Part shown: piece by piece, positions 1 through 5,265 of the stretch
How positions within the stretch are numbered: position 1 is the first letter of the stretch
How the letters are laid out: the number at the start of each line of letters is the position of its first letter
Source: Desulfuromonas sp.
Lineage (GTDB): Bacteria; Desulfobacterota; Desulfuromonadia; Desulfuromonadales; Trichloromonadaceae
NCBI GenBank assembly: GCA_030145265.1
Contig: JAQYWA010000169.1
Span: 1-5,265, forward strand
Length of the DNA stretch: 5,265 bases
Direction of reading: 5' to 3'
Position numbers and translations under genes: made by a program
Notes under the pieces: model-generated
Seen by the model: the letters and a program-made list of their open reading frames with translations, nothing else
What the model was told of the DNA's origin: nothing
Database searches by the model: none

Positions 1-1103
1 TCGGCAGTCCACAGGGACACGGGAATCCCTCCGTTATGCAGAGTGGCCAGTCTTGCCAGCGGCAGTCTCGTCGCTTTGGCCAGTTGGTCATCAGGACAAA
101 TGAAGGCTCCCTGCCACCCCGGGAACTGGCTCATGAAAGTGGTGCCGAGCGATCTGAACAGCGGCCGCAGATCCTCATCCCGCCCGATGCGCTTGCCATA
201 GGGCGGGTTACAGACCACCAGTCCCCGACCCGGCGGAGCGACAGAATGCTCCAGCTCTTGCTGGCACAGTTGCACCAACGTTTCGACGCCGGCCCGGGCC
301 GCGTTGCGGCAGGCGGCCGCCAGCGCTTCCGGCTCCCGTTCGCCGCCACAAAGAGGCACCGAGACCGGGCGCTCGGCCCGGCGGGCCTCAATACGCAGCG
401 CGTCCCACAGCCCCGGCCGGAACCCGGGCCAGTCCATGAAACGAAACTGCCGGTCCAGCCCGGGAGCCCGGTTGCCGGCCAGCAGGGCCGCCTCGATAAC
501 AAAAGTGCCCGAACCGCACATCGGATCGACCAGCGGTGTCGAACCATCCCAGCCGAGCTTCATCAGGATGCCCGCGGCCAGAGTTTCCCGCAACGGAGCA
601 AACGCGGTCTCGGCCCGGTATCCGCGACGGTGCAACAACTCTCCGGAGCTGTCCACCGAAAACTGGCAAATATCGTCCTCGAACCGGGCCAGCACCAACT
701 GTTGCAGACCCACGGGCGTAGCATCCCGTCCGAGGGCCCGGTCAATAGCTTCGGTCAAGGTCGCGGCGATACGCCCGCTGTGGTTGAGCCGCGACCGCTG
801 GCTGCTGGCCCGAATCTGCAGCCCCGTACCCGGACGCACGAAGCGCCCCCAGGGAAGCCGCAGCCCCTTGCGATACAGGTCGGGAAAGTCCCGGCACTTA
901 ACCACGCCCAACCGAACCAGAATCCGGCTGGCGCTGCGTAGCCAGAGATTGGCCAAGTAAATTTCCCGCAATCCGCCACAGAACTCGACCCCGCCGGCAA
1001 CGATACGGACGGCGTCCATGCCCAGGGCCTGCAGTTCGCGAGCACAGACCTCTTCGAGCCCGGGAGCGGTTACGGCAAATAGCTGTTCAGTGCGATTTTT
1101 CAA
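1..1103 (-). CDS. THUMP-domain class I SAM-dependent RNA (guanine-N2) methyltransferase, RlmL-N/COG0116 type; C-terminus cut by window edge
   Basis: Probable cytoplasmic RNA methyltransferase that transfers a methyl group from S-adenosylmethionine to N2 of a guanine, most likely in 23S rRNA. I read 367 codons plus two bases from a TTG start at 1103 and no stop, so perhaps 10-20 C-terminal residues lie outside (family members are about 380 residues). The N-terminus has the FAVTAPGLEEVCARELQALG signature (residues 9-28). A THUMP RNA-binding region follows (about 45-155). The Rossmann methyltransferase domain carries motif I DPMCGSGTF (193-201) and the catalytic NPPYGKRIG (299-307). E. coli RlmKL is a roughly 700-residue fusion of this half with a second methyltransferase; here it stands alone as in many bacteria. 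The TTG start is preferred because a GGAGG sits six bases upstream. An in-frame ATG at 1127 would overlap the proposed -10 element. rRNA is favoured over tRNA (TrmN/Trm14-like) as target only by family resemblance. Confidence 0.93.
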   Translation of the reverse strand, partial: MKNRTEQLFAVTAPGLEEVCARELQALGMDAVRIVAGGVEFCGGLREIYLANLWLRSASRILVRLGVVKCRDFPDLYRKGLRLPWGRFVRPGTGLQIRASSQRSRLNHSGRIAATLTEAIDRALGRDATPVGLQQLVLARFEDDICQFSVDSSGELLHRRGYRAETAFAPLRETLAAGILMKLGWDGSTPLVDPMCGSGTFVIEAALLAGNRAPGLDRQFRFMDWPGFRPGLWDALRIEARRAERPVSVPLCGGEREPEALAAACRNAARAGVETLVQLCQQELEHSVAPPGRGLVVCNPPYGKRIGRDEDLRPLFRSLGTTFMSQFPGWQGAFICPDDQLAKATRLPLARLATLHNGGIPVSLWTA

Positions 1104-1109
1104 CGCGAG

Positions 1110-1114
1110 CCTCC
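1110..1114 (-). promoter_or_regulatory. Shine-Dalgarno GGAGG deciding the TTG start of the RNA methyltransferase
   Basis: Minus-strand GGAGG is followed by six bases (CTCGCG) and then TTG at 1103-1101. The spacing is ideal, which supports TTG as the start codon over the in-frame ATG at 1127, which has no comparable site upstream. Confidence 0.75.
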
Positions 1115-1125
1115 AGAAAGGCGGC

Positions 1126-1154
1126 ATCCTAGCACGTCTACCATTCCCGGCCAA
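1126..1154 (-). promoter_or_regulatory. Predicted sigma70-type promoter for the RNA methyltransferase gene
   Basis: On the minus strand a -35-like TTGGCC (1154-1149) is separated by exactly 17 bases from TAGGAT (1131-1126). A TG one base ahead of the -10 (TGCTAGGAT) makes it an extended -10. Transcription would begin near 1118-1120, giving a leader of about 15 bases that still contains the GGAGG and the TTG start. Both hexamers match the consensus at four of six positions. The promoter lies within the decayed DUF815 sequence on the other strand. Confidence 0.5.
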
Positions 1155-1338
1155 CAACATCATGCGCTGAGGGGGCACGCGGTAGCGGCAAATTGACAAC
1201 CAAGGCCTGCTGAACGAATTCAGTGCCGGCCTGCGCCTGGCCGAAGTCCGCCAAAAAGATCTATCCCGACTGCCCGCCATCACCGCCCAACTGCGCCCTC
1301 AGCCCTACCGGCTCATCCTGTTCTGCGACGACCTGACC
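1126..1338 (+). pseudogene. Decayed internal fragment of a DUF815-family P-loop ATPase, multiply frameshifted
   Basis: Conceptual translation in shifting frames recovers consecutive conserved blocks of the DUF815 AAA-like ATPase family. First comes PFPANNIM (1141-1164, frame 1, then TGA at 1168). Next is a Walker A block GARGSGK followed by LTTKAC (1172-1210, frame 2, then TGA). The last is LNEFSAGLRLAEV continuing through RLPAITAQLRPQPYR to the Walker B LILFCDDLT (1210-1338, frame 1). Intact relatives read approximately PANN-hydrophobic-GARGTGKSS-KA-LNEF-GLRLIEV-L-LP-L-P-RFI-FCDDLSF. The order matches, but at least two frame changes and two stops interrupt it. The serine/threonine after the Walker A lysine is replaced by Leu. 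The N-terminal part and everything after FCDDL are absent, so this cannot encode a working ATPase. The start is approximate (a possible ILARL before PFPANN overlaps the methyltransferase promoter). The frame from 1339 to its stop at 1417 shows no family similarity. Function of intact DUF815 proteins is poorly known. Confidence 0.65.
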
Positions 1339-1339
1339 G

Positions 1340-1364
1340 GCCGGTTGCTGCTGAGCGAACCGGC
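1340..1364 (+). other. Perfect 7-bp hairpin upstream of the cytochrome promoter
   Basis: GCCGGTT (1340-1346) pairs exactly with AACCGGC (1358-1364) around an 11-base loop, ending 14 bases before the proposed -35 of the cytochrome gene. There is no T-run after it (agcgaatttaatg), so it is not a convincing terminator. It could be an operator dyad for an activator or simply chance in GC-rich DNA. Confidence 0.3.
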
Positions 1365-1378
1365 AGCGAATTTAATGT

Positions 1379-1407
1379 TTGGCCTGACCGGCAAATCTCC
1401 GTATAAT
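1379..1407 (+). promoter_or_regulatory. Predicted sigma70 promoter of the triheme cytochrome gene
   Basis: TTGGCC (1379-1384) lies exactly 17 bases upstream of a perfect TATAAT (1402-1407). The expected start point is near 1414, leaving a leader of about 26 bases that holds AGGAGG and the ATG at 1440. The perfect -10 and ideal spacing suggest a strong, basal promoter. Confidence 0.7.
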
Positions 1408-1428
1408 GTACGGATGTGAGTCACACTC

Positions 1429-1434
1429 AGGAGG
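1429..1434 (+). promoter_or_regulatory. Shine-Dalgarno AGGAGG deciding the cytochrome start
   Basis: AGGAGG is followed by five bases (TTTTC) and ATG at 1440. An in-frame GTG at 1416 would put this site inside the coding sequence and add eight residues before the signal peptide, so ATG 1440 is the chosen start. Confidence 0.8.
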
Positions 1435-1439
1435 TTTTC

Positions 1440-1754
1440 ATGAAACTACACTGGCTGGTTGCCCTGATGCTGCTAGTTATCACCCCTTCGATCCTCTCCG
1501 CTCGCTGGATCACGGACAAGGTTATTTTCGAAAACGAGGACGCGGGGAATATCGAATTCAGTCATTACCTGCACCTGGAAATCCTCGGCAACAACTGCCC
1601 GAGCTGCCACAACGAAATTTTCCACATCGCCACCAGCAAGAACCCCGACTTCACCATGGAAGACATGGAAAAGGGGAAATCCTGCGGGGCGTGCCATGAC
1701 GGAAAAAAAGCCTTCACGGTCAGCGACAACTGCGACACCTGCCACCAGATGTAA
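1440..1754 (+). CDS. Secreted triheme c-type cytochrome, c7/cytochrome c3-family
   Basis: A 104-residue exported multiheme cytochrome, expected to carry electrons in the periplasm. Residues 1-21 are a signal peptide: MKLHW, a hydrophobic core LVALMLLVI, and a likely cleavage after LSA, before RW. The mature part of about 83 residues has three CXXCH heme-attachment motifs: CPSCH (53-57), CGACH (82-86) and CDTCH (98-102). It contains exactly three further histidines, H42 and H45 (FSHYLH) and H62. That gives six histidines for three hemes, as expected for bis-histidine coordination. The layout (FSHxxH, then CxxCH, a TMEDMEKGKSCGACHDGKKAF block, and a last CxxCH at the extreme C-terminus) matches the cytochrome c7 family found in Geobacter and Desulfuromonas. 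It lacks the fourth heme of tetraheme c3. It stands alone with its own promoter and terminator. Its redox partners cannot be told from the context. Confidence 0.95.
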   Translation: MKLHWLVALMLLVITPSILSARWITDKVIFENEDAGNIEFSHYLHLEILGNNCPSCHNEIFHIATSKNPDFTMEDMEKGKSCGACHDGKKAFTVSDNCDTCHQM

Positions 1755-1755
1755 A

Positions 1756-1815
1756 CCTGCCGCAAGCGAGGAAACAACTGGCGGCAGGGGGAGACGACTG
1801 ACGACTCCCCTTTTT
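1756..1815 (+). terminator. Tandem hairpins with rho-independent terminator after the cytochrome gene
   Basis: Immediately after the stop codon, CCTGCCGC (1756-1763) pairs perfectly with GCGGCAGG (1781-1788). The second stem follows directly: GGGGAG (1788-1793) with CTCCCC (1805-1810), an 11-base loop, then TTTTT (1811-1815). The second hairpin plus T-run is a standard intrinsic terminator. The first may stabilise the mRNA 3' end. They share base 1788, so both can form nearly completely at once. Confidence 0.75.
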
Positions 1816-1906
1816 CCGTTCGGCAGTTTCCACCGGCGGCGAGATGGAAATGCTTCGTACTCGCGGCTTCCATGCCCATTCAACAATTAGACCGCGGATC
1901 AGACCC

Positions 1907-2614
1907 ATGTCATATTCGAAATACTTTAAATCTGGTCAGAAGCTCCTATTGACCGTCAGCACCGCAGGCCAAGTTTCCGGCCGAACCGACTCGCTGACGG
2001 CCTATTTTCAGGATTCTGGCCCTGATTATTTCGACCTGACCCTCCCCTACGGCGGCGACGAAGAGGAAAGCTTCCCCTTCATCGCCGATATGCCTTTCGT
2101 CATCCATTCCGAGACCTTCGGGCTCGGCCTTCGGCTGAGCGCCCGTTTTTCCGAACGCCGGGGCAAACAGGCGATCCGGGTCACAGTCGCCGAAGACCTG
2201 CAGGTCTTTCAACGGCGCTCGGACCCCCGCGTCGATCTTCAGGCCGGACTGCGCTACACCAAGGGCCGCGGCGCCCTGCGTACTTTTCACAAACAGTGGG
2301 AGAAAAACGTCCAGATTCTGCAGAACAGCAAGGATCTTTCCAGGCTCGGCGCCTTCCCCCGCCGCCCGATCAACCTCAGCGCCGGCGGCATCCGCTTCGG
2401 AATCAAGGGGACGGTGGATATCACCGACATCTGCCTGGTACTGGTCGAACTCGGCACTGCGCCACCGATCTGCGCCCTGGCCGAAGTCGTGTGGGTTGAC
2501 GAAACCGAGAACGAAGAGCGCTGCACCGCCGGCATGCGTTTTCTGTCGCTGCTCGACTCCGACCGCAAGCGCTTGGAAATATTTACCAGGGACGTCTTAA
2601 AAGAAAACAGATGA
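1907..2614 (+). CDS. PilZ-domain protein, probable cyclic di-GMP receptor with N-terminal PilZN/YcgR-N-like domain
   Basis: A 235-residue soluble cytoplasmic protein with no signal peptide or membrane segment. Residues 1-95 resemble the split-barrel N-terminal domain that precedes PilZ in YcgR-type proteins (KYFKSGQKLLLTV, YFDLTLPYG, PFVIHSETFGLGLRLSARF). The PilZ domain begins at the RxxxR motif (R104-SDP-R108). It continues to NLSAGG (156-161), fitting [D/N]xSxxG, and ends with CALAEVVWVD and TAGMRFLSL. These are the known c-di-GMP contact motifs, so binding is likely but unproven. About 47 residues separate the two motifs, more than usual, with a charged helix-like insert (FHKQWEKNVQIL, 127-138). 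The start chosen is ATG 1907, where the recognisable domain begins (MSYSKYFK). An in-frame ATG at 1844 would add 21 arginine-rich residues; neither start has a strong Shine-Dalgarno. It follows the cytochrome terminator, so it is probably transcribed separately. No effector partner is visible. Confidence 0.85.
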   Translation: MSYSKYFKSGQKLLLTVSTAGQVSGRTDSLTAYFQDSGPDYFDLTLPYGGDEEESFPFIADMPFVIHSETFGLGLRLSARFSERRGKQAIRVTVAEDLQVFQRRSDPRVDLQAGLRYTKGRGALRTFHKQWEKNVQILQNSKDLSRLGAFPRRPINLSAGGIRFGIKGTVDITDICLVLVELGTAPPICALAEVVWVDETENEERCTAGMRFLSLLDSDRKRLEIFTRDVLKENR

Positions 2615-2663
2615 CCGGTCGTAACCGTGGGAAACCGTCCGTCATTGGGCCGCACGAGTGGCC

Positions 2664-3350
2664 TCAGGGAAAAACCGGCGGCGGCTGGTCCGAGCTGGGC
2701 GTCACGCCGCTGCCTTGCAGGCGGCGCAAAAATTCGCGGCGGGAGATTTCCCTCGCCCCCAGCGAAGCCAGATGAGGGTTGGGCACCTGGCAGTCGATCA
2801 ATCCCCCTCCCTTCTCCACCACCTTCCGCACCAACTCCACCAGGGCCACCTTGGACGCATCGGTGACCCGATGAAACATCGACTCGCCAAAGAAGCAGCG
2901 TCCCAGAGAGACCCCGTACAATCCCCCTACCAGTTCATCCCCCTGCCAGCATTCAACCGAGTGGGCAAACCCCAACCGGTGCAAGCGGTCATAGGCTTGC
3001 AGCATGTCCCCGGTAATCCAGGTTCCCGCCTCATGTTTGCGGCGGATGTCGGCGCAAGCCGCAACGACGGCTGAAAACGCCTCGTTAAAACTGGTCCGAA
3101 ATCTGCCCTGGCGCAGGGTTTTCGCCAGACTCCGGGAAATCACCAGTTCAGCAGGGTCGAGCACACAGCGGGGATCGGGAGACCACCAGAGAATCGGTTC
3201 GTCTTCGCTGAACCAGGGGAAAATCCCCATCGAATAGGCCAACAGCAGGCGGGAAGGCGACAGGTCGCCGCCAACGGCGAGCAACCCCTCGGGCTCGGCA
3301 AACTCCGGCGGGGGGAAAAGCAACTGGTCGTTAAGGCGGTAAACAGGCAT
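2664..3350 (-). CDS. aat: Leucyl/phenylalanyl-tRNA--protein transferase
   Basis: Aat transfers Leu or Phe from an aminoacyl-tRNA to the N-terminus of proteins that begin with Lys or Arg, creating an N-degron read by ClpS and degraded by ClpAP in the cytoplasm. The 228-residue length matches the family (E. coli about 234). Conserved blocks in order are [18 protein letters not shown] (22-39), GIFPWF (42-47), ILWWSPDPR (53-61), TWIT (110-113), [23 protein letters not shown] (140-150), FFGESMFHR (153-161) and [17 protein letters not shown] (182-198). W111, Y120, E156 and Q188 match residues I recall as substrate-binding or catalytic in the E. coli enzyme. The ATG at 3350 has only a weak ribosome binding site. 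The gene lies downstream of clpA in the same direction, separated by a repeat element of about 150 bp, so it may be co-transcribed with clpA or have its own unrecognised promoter. It converges on the PilZ gene, and I see no clear terminator in the 49 bases between them. Confidence 0.97.
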   Translation of the reverse strand: MPVYRLNDQLLFPPPEFAEPEGLLAVGGDLSPSRLLLAYSMGIFPWFSEDEPILWWSPDPRCVLDPAELVISRSLAKTLRQGRFRTSFNEAFSAVVAACADIRRKHEAGTWITGDMLQAYDRLHRLGFAHSVECWQGDELVGGLYGVSLGRCFFGESMFHRVTDASKVALVELVRKVVEKGGGLIDCQVPNPHLASLGAREISRREFLRRLQGSGVTPSSDQPPPVFP

Positions 3351-3397
3351 GGTCAGCAGTCAGAGTAGCCGGGGGCATAAAATTCAGGCATCAGGCT

Positions 3398-3549
3398 TGA
3401 TACTTTCGCAAAAAGTCTTGAAATGGCTAAGTAAAAATTTCGACCTACAAGGCCTGGTGTTTTTTCAGGGGCGAAGGCCTACATCAGGTAGGTCGAGGTC
3501 CTGAAAAAACGCCGTAACGCCGTAGGACGGACTTTTTGCGACGCCATCA
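3398..3549. repeat. MITE-like / REP-like element with terminal inverted repeats between aat and clpA
   Basis: TCGCAAAAAGTC (3406-3417) is exactly inverted as GACTTTTTGCGA (3530-3541). The match resumes after four mismatched bases as TGAT (3398-3401) against ATCA (3546-3549), so the ends read 16 of 20. The interior is non-coding in all frames as far as I can see, holds further inverted repeats, and carries a short direct repeat CGCCGTA (3510-3516 and 3518-3524). The 10-mer CATCAGGCTT occurs at both flanks (3389-3398 and 3545-3554), which could be a target-site duplication or overlapping end sequence. The right end overlaps the clpA stop codon (3547-3549). The structure fits a small non-autonomous mobile element or intergenic palindromic repeat; no transposase is encoded here. 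Confidence 0.6.
3440..3513. repeat. Two crossing internal inverted repeats within the intergenic element
   Basis: Pair one: TCGACCTAC (3440-3448) with GTAGGTCGA (3488-3496), a perfect 9 bp, backed by AGGCCT (3450-3455) with AGGCCT (3475-3480). Pair two: GGTGTTTTTTCAGG (3456-3469) with CCTGAAAAAACGCC (3500-3513), 13 of 14 Watson-Crick plus one G-T. The pairs interleave rather than nest, so a transcript could form either hairpin, or a pseudoknot, but not both as simple hairpins. Confidence 0.6.
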
Positions 3550-5265
3550 GGCTTCGGGCCAGGCAAAAGTCAGCACCCCGCCGCGCACGCCGACGCGAAC
3601 GGCTCCGTTGCCGCTCAAGCGCCCGAACAAAATCTCGCCGGCCAGCACGTCGCTGATCTCGGTCTGGATCAGTCGAGCCAGGGGACGCGCTCCATAAACC
3701 GGGTCGTATCCCCGGCGGGCCAGGTGGGTCCTGGCTGCGGCGGAAACCTTCAGAGTGACGCCGTTTTCAGCCAGGCGTACGCGCAGTTCGCCGAGAAACT
3801 TGTCAACGATGCGCATAGTGACCTTCTCGTCCAACGCGAGGAAGGGGATGATGGCATCGAGCCGGTTGCGAAACTCGGGGGAAAAGGTTTTTTCCACCGC
3901 CTGCTTCAAGCCAGCCCGCTCGGGACTGCCGAAACCGATGGGAGTGGCGCTCATTTCCCGGGCTCCGGCGTTGCTGGTCATAATCAGTACGACGTTGCGA
4001 AAATCGGCCTTCTTGCCGTTGTTGTCAGTGAGAGTGCCGTGATCCATCACCTGCAGCAGGATGCTGAACAGGTCGGGATGGGCCTTTTCGATCTCGTCGA
4101 GCAGCAGCACCGCGTAGGGGTTCTTGACTACCGCGTCGGTCAGCAGCCCCCCCTGGTCGAAGCCGACGTAGCCTGGCGGCGCGCCGATCAGGCGGGAGAC
4201 CGAATGCTTCTCCATGTACTCGCTCATGTCAAAGCGAAGGAACTCCACCCCCATCTGGGCCGCCAGCTGCCGGGCCACTTCGGTCTTGCCGACCCCGGTG
4301 GGGCCGGTAAAGAGGAACGAGCCGACCGGCTTATCCGGATGCCCAAGTCCAGCTCGGGCCCGCAGGATTGAACGACAGAGCACGTCGATCGCCTCCTCCT
4401 GGCCGAACACCTGACGCTTGAGATCGCGTCCCAGGTGCTGCAGGCGACGGCGATCCGAAGTTGAAACGCTGCGCGCCGGGATGCGCGCAATGCTGGCCAC
4501 CACCGCCTCAATATCGGCGACCTGGACGGTGCCGCCGGGACGCTTGCGGATGCGGAACACCGCCCCCACCTCGTCGATCACGTCGATCGCCTTGTCGGGG
4601 AGATGGCGGAAGTTGATATGGCGGGCCGACAGTTCGGCCGCCGCCCGCAGCGCCTCGTCGCTGTAGGTCACACCGTGGTGCTCCTCGTAGTAGCTTTTCA
4701 GCCCCTGCAGAATCGCCACCGTGTCCTCTACGCTCGGCTCAAGGATATCTATTTTCTGGAACCGCCGCGAGAGGGCCCGGTCCTTGTCGAACAGGTTTTT
4801 GTATTCTTCGAACGTGGTCGAACCGATACAGCGCAGCTCGCCAGTTGCCAGAACCGGCTTGAGAATGTTGGAGGCATCGAGGGAGCCGCCACTGGTCGCC
4901 CCGGCACCGACAATGGTGTGGATTTCGTCGATGAACAGGATCGCCTCGGGCTTCTTGCGTAGCGCCGCCATCACCCCCTTGAGCCGCTCCTCAAAATCAC
5001 CGCGAAACTTGGTGCCGGCCAACAGCGCCCCAAGGTCGAGCGTGTAGACCTCGTTTCCCTTAAGCACCTCCGGCACTTCACCTTGATGAAGCCGCAGCGC
5101 CAACCCCTCGGCGATGGCGGTTTTGCCGACCCCCGGGTCGCCCACGTAGAGGGGATTATTCTTGCGCCGCCGACAGAGGACCTGGATGGTCCGTGCCAGT
5201 TCCCGCTCGCGGCCGATCAGGGGATCGATCTTGCCCTCGCGGGCCCGCTGCACCAGGTTGACGGT
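3547..5265 (-). CDS. clpA: ATP-dependent Clp protease ATP-binding subunit ClpA (N-terminal domain outside window)
   Basis: ClpA is the hexameric AAA+ unfoldase that feeds substrates, including N-degron proteins delivered by ClpS, into the ClpP chamber. The reading frame is open to the right edge; 572 residues are visible against about 750 for full ClpA, so the Clp-N domain (about 170-185 residues, the ClpS docking site) is missing only because the window ends. The first GTG in frame (5253) is internal. Counting from the first visible residue, the AAA1 module has GDPGVGKT (42-49), ILFIDE (109-114) and GSTT (148-151). The AAA2 module has GPTGVGKT (321-328), VLLLDE (386-391), FRNRLD (465-470) and sensor-2 GAR (525-527). 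The tripeptide IGF (443-445) is the ClpP-docking loop, which marks a ClpP partner rather than a ClpB disaggregase. The lack of the long coiled-coil middle domain also excludes ClpB and ClpC. The stop TGA falls within the end of the adjacent repeat element. aat follows downstream. Confidence 0.97.
   Translation of the reverse strand, partial: TVNLVQRAREGKIDPLIGRERELARTIQVLCRRRKNNPLYVGDPGVGKTAIAEGLALRLHQGEVPEVLKGNEVYTLDLGALLAGTKFRGDFEERLKGVMAALRKKPEAILFIDEIHTIVGAGATSGGSLDASNILKPVLATGELRCIGSTTFEEYKNLFDKDRALSRRFQKIDILEPSVEDTVAILQGLKSYYEEHHGVTYSDEALRAAAELSARHINFRHLPDKAIDVIDEVGAVFRIRKRPGGTVQVADIEAVVASIARIPARSVSTSDRRRLQHLGRDLKRQVFGQEEAIDVLCRSILRARAGLGHPDKPVGSFLFTGPTGVGKTEVARQLAAQMGVEFLRFDMSEYMEKHSVSRLIGAPPGYVGFDQGGLLTDAVVKNPYAVLLLDEIEKAHPDLFSILLQVMDHGTLTDNNGKKADFRNVVLIMTSNAGAREMSATPIGFGSPERAGLKQAVEKTFSPEFRNRLDAIIPFLALDEKVTMRIVDKFLGELRVRLAENGVTLKVSAAARTHLARRGYDPVYGARPLARLIQTEISDVLAGEILFGRLSGNGAVRVGVRGGVLTFAWPEA

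Noticed and set aside
36..960. Long plus-strand open frames (36-941 and 304-960)
   Set aside because: They lie antisense to the THUMP methyltransferase, whose minus-strand frame has clear motifs; the plus-strand translations are Arg/Pro/Gln-rich with no recognisable domain.
1416..1439. GTG at 1416 as start of the cytochrome
   Set aside because: It would place the AGGAGG site inside the gene and put a polar extension before the signal peptide; ATG 1440 has ideal spacing.
1844..1906. Upstream ATG (1844) for the PilZ protein
   Set aside because: The added residues are Arg-rich and unlike the domain, and no better ribosome binding site is seen; kept as an alternative because the site at 1907 is also weak.
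2615..2663. Bidirectional terminator between the PilZ gene and aat
   Set aside because: Only a short palindrome GACCGGTC (2613-2620) and a repeated AACCGT are seen; there is no GC stem followed by a T-run on either strand.
3504..3530. Rho-independent terminator for clpA on the minus strand (TTTTTT after ACGGCG)
   Set aside because: There is a six-T run, but the preceding sequence forms only a 4-bp stem that is not adjacent to it; the T-run is better explained as one arm of the inverted repeat.
3389..3554. CRISPR array or tRNA-like structure in the clpA-aat spacer
   Set aside because: There is no regular repeat-spacer periodicity and no cloverleaf; repeats are inverted and interleaved.
3724..4962. 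Plus-strand open frames opposite clpA (for example 3724-4371 and 4603-4962)
   Set aside because: They are mirror frames of a strongly conserved ClpA coding sequence in GC-rich DNA and show no motifs of their own.

Overview
The window looks like a chromosomal segment of a Gram-negative bacterium, probably a Desulfuromonadales/Geobacterales-type deltaproteobacterium (Desulfobacterota). The basis is a small secreted triheme c7-type cytochrome, a two-part PilZ protein of a kind I associate with Geobacter relatives, GC-rich coding sequence, and a dispersed-looking repeat with TCGCAAAAAGTC ends. The lineage is an inference from gene content; no rRNA or marker gene is present.

Layout, left to right. 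(1) Positions 1-1103, minus strand: a THUMP-domain class I SAM-dependent RNA N2-guanine methyltransferase (COG0116/RlmL-N type), nearly complete but cut at its C-terminus by the window edge. (2) Positions 1104-1439: a divergent intergenic region. It holds promoters pointing both ways and a decayed plus-strand fragment of a DUF815-family P-loop ATPase, with Walker A and Walker B still readable but in different frames. (3) 1440-1754, plus: a secreted triheme c7-type cytochrome with its own promoter, ribosome binding site and terminator. (4) 1907-2614, plus: a PilZ-domain (probable c-di-GMP receptor) protein. (5) 2664-3350, minus: Aat, leucyl/phenylalanyl-tRNA-protein transferase. (6) 3351-3546: an intergenic region almost filled by a MITE-like inverted-repeat element. 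(7) 3547-5265, minus: ClpA, missing its N-terminal domain because the window ends.

clpA and aat lie in the same direction and form one functional unit, the bacterial N-degron (N-end rule) pathway. Aat adds Leu or Phe to proteins that begin with Lys or Arg, and ClpA (with ClpS and ClpP, not seen here) unfolds and feeds them to the ClpP protease. The cytochrome, PilZ protein and RNA methyltransferase look like separate transcription units serving electron transfer, c-di-GMP signalling and ribosome modification.

I do not see a novel multi-gene system. The most unusual items are the multiply frameshifted DUF815 ATPase relic that now underlies a promoter, and the 150-bp element between clpA and aat. 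That element has terminal inverted repeats, two crossing internal inverted repeats and a 10-bp direct repeat that overlaps the clpA stop codon.
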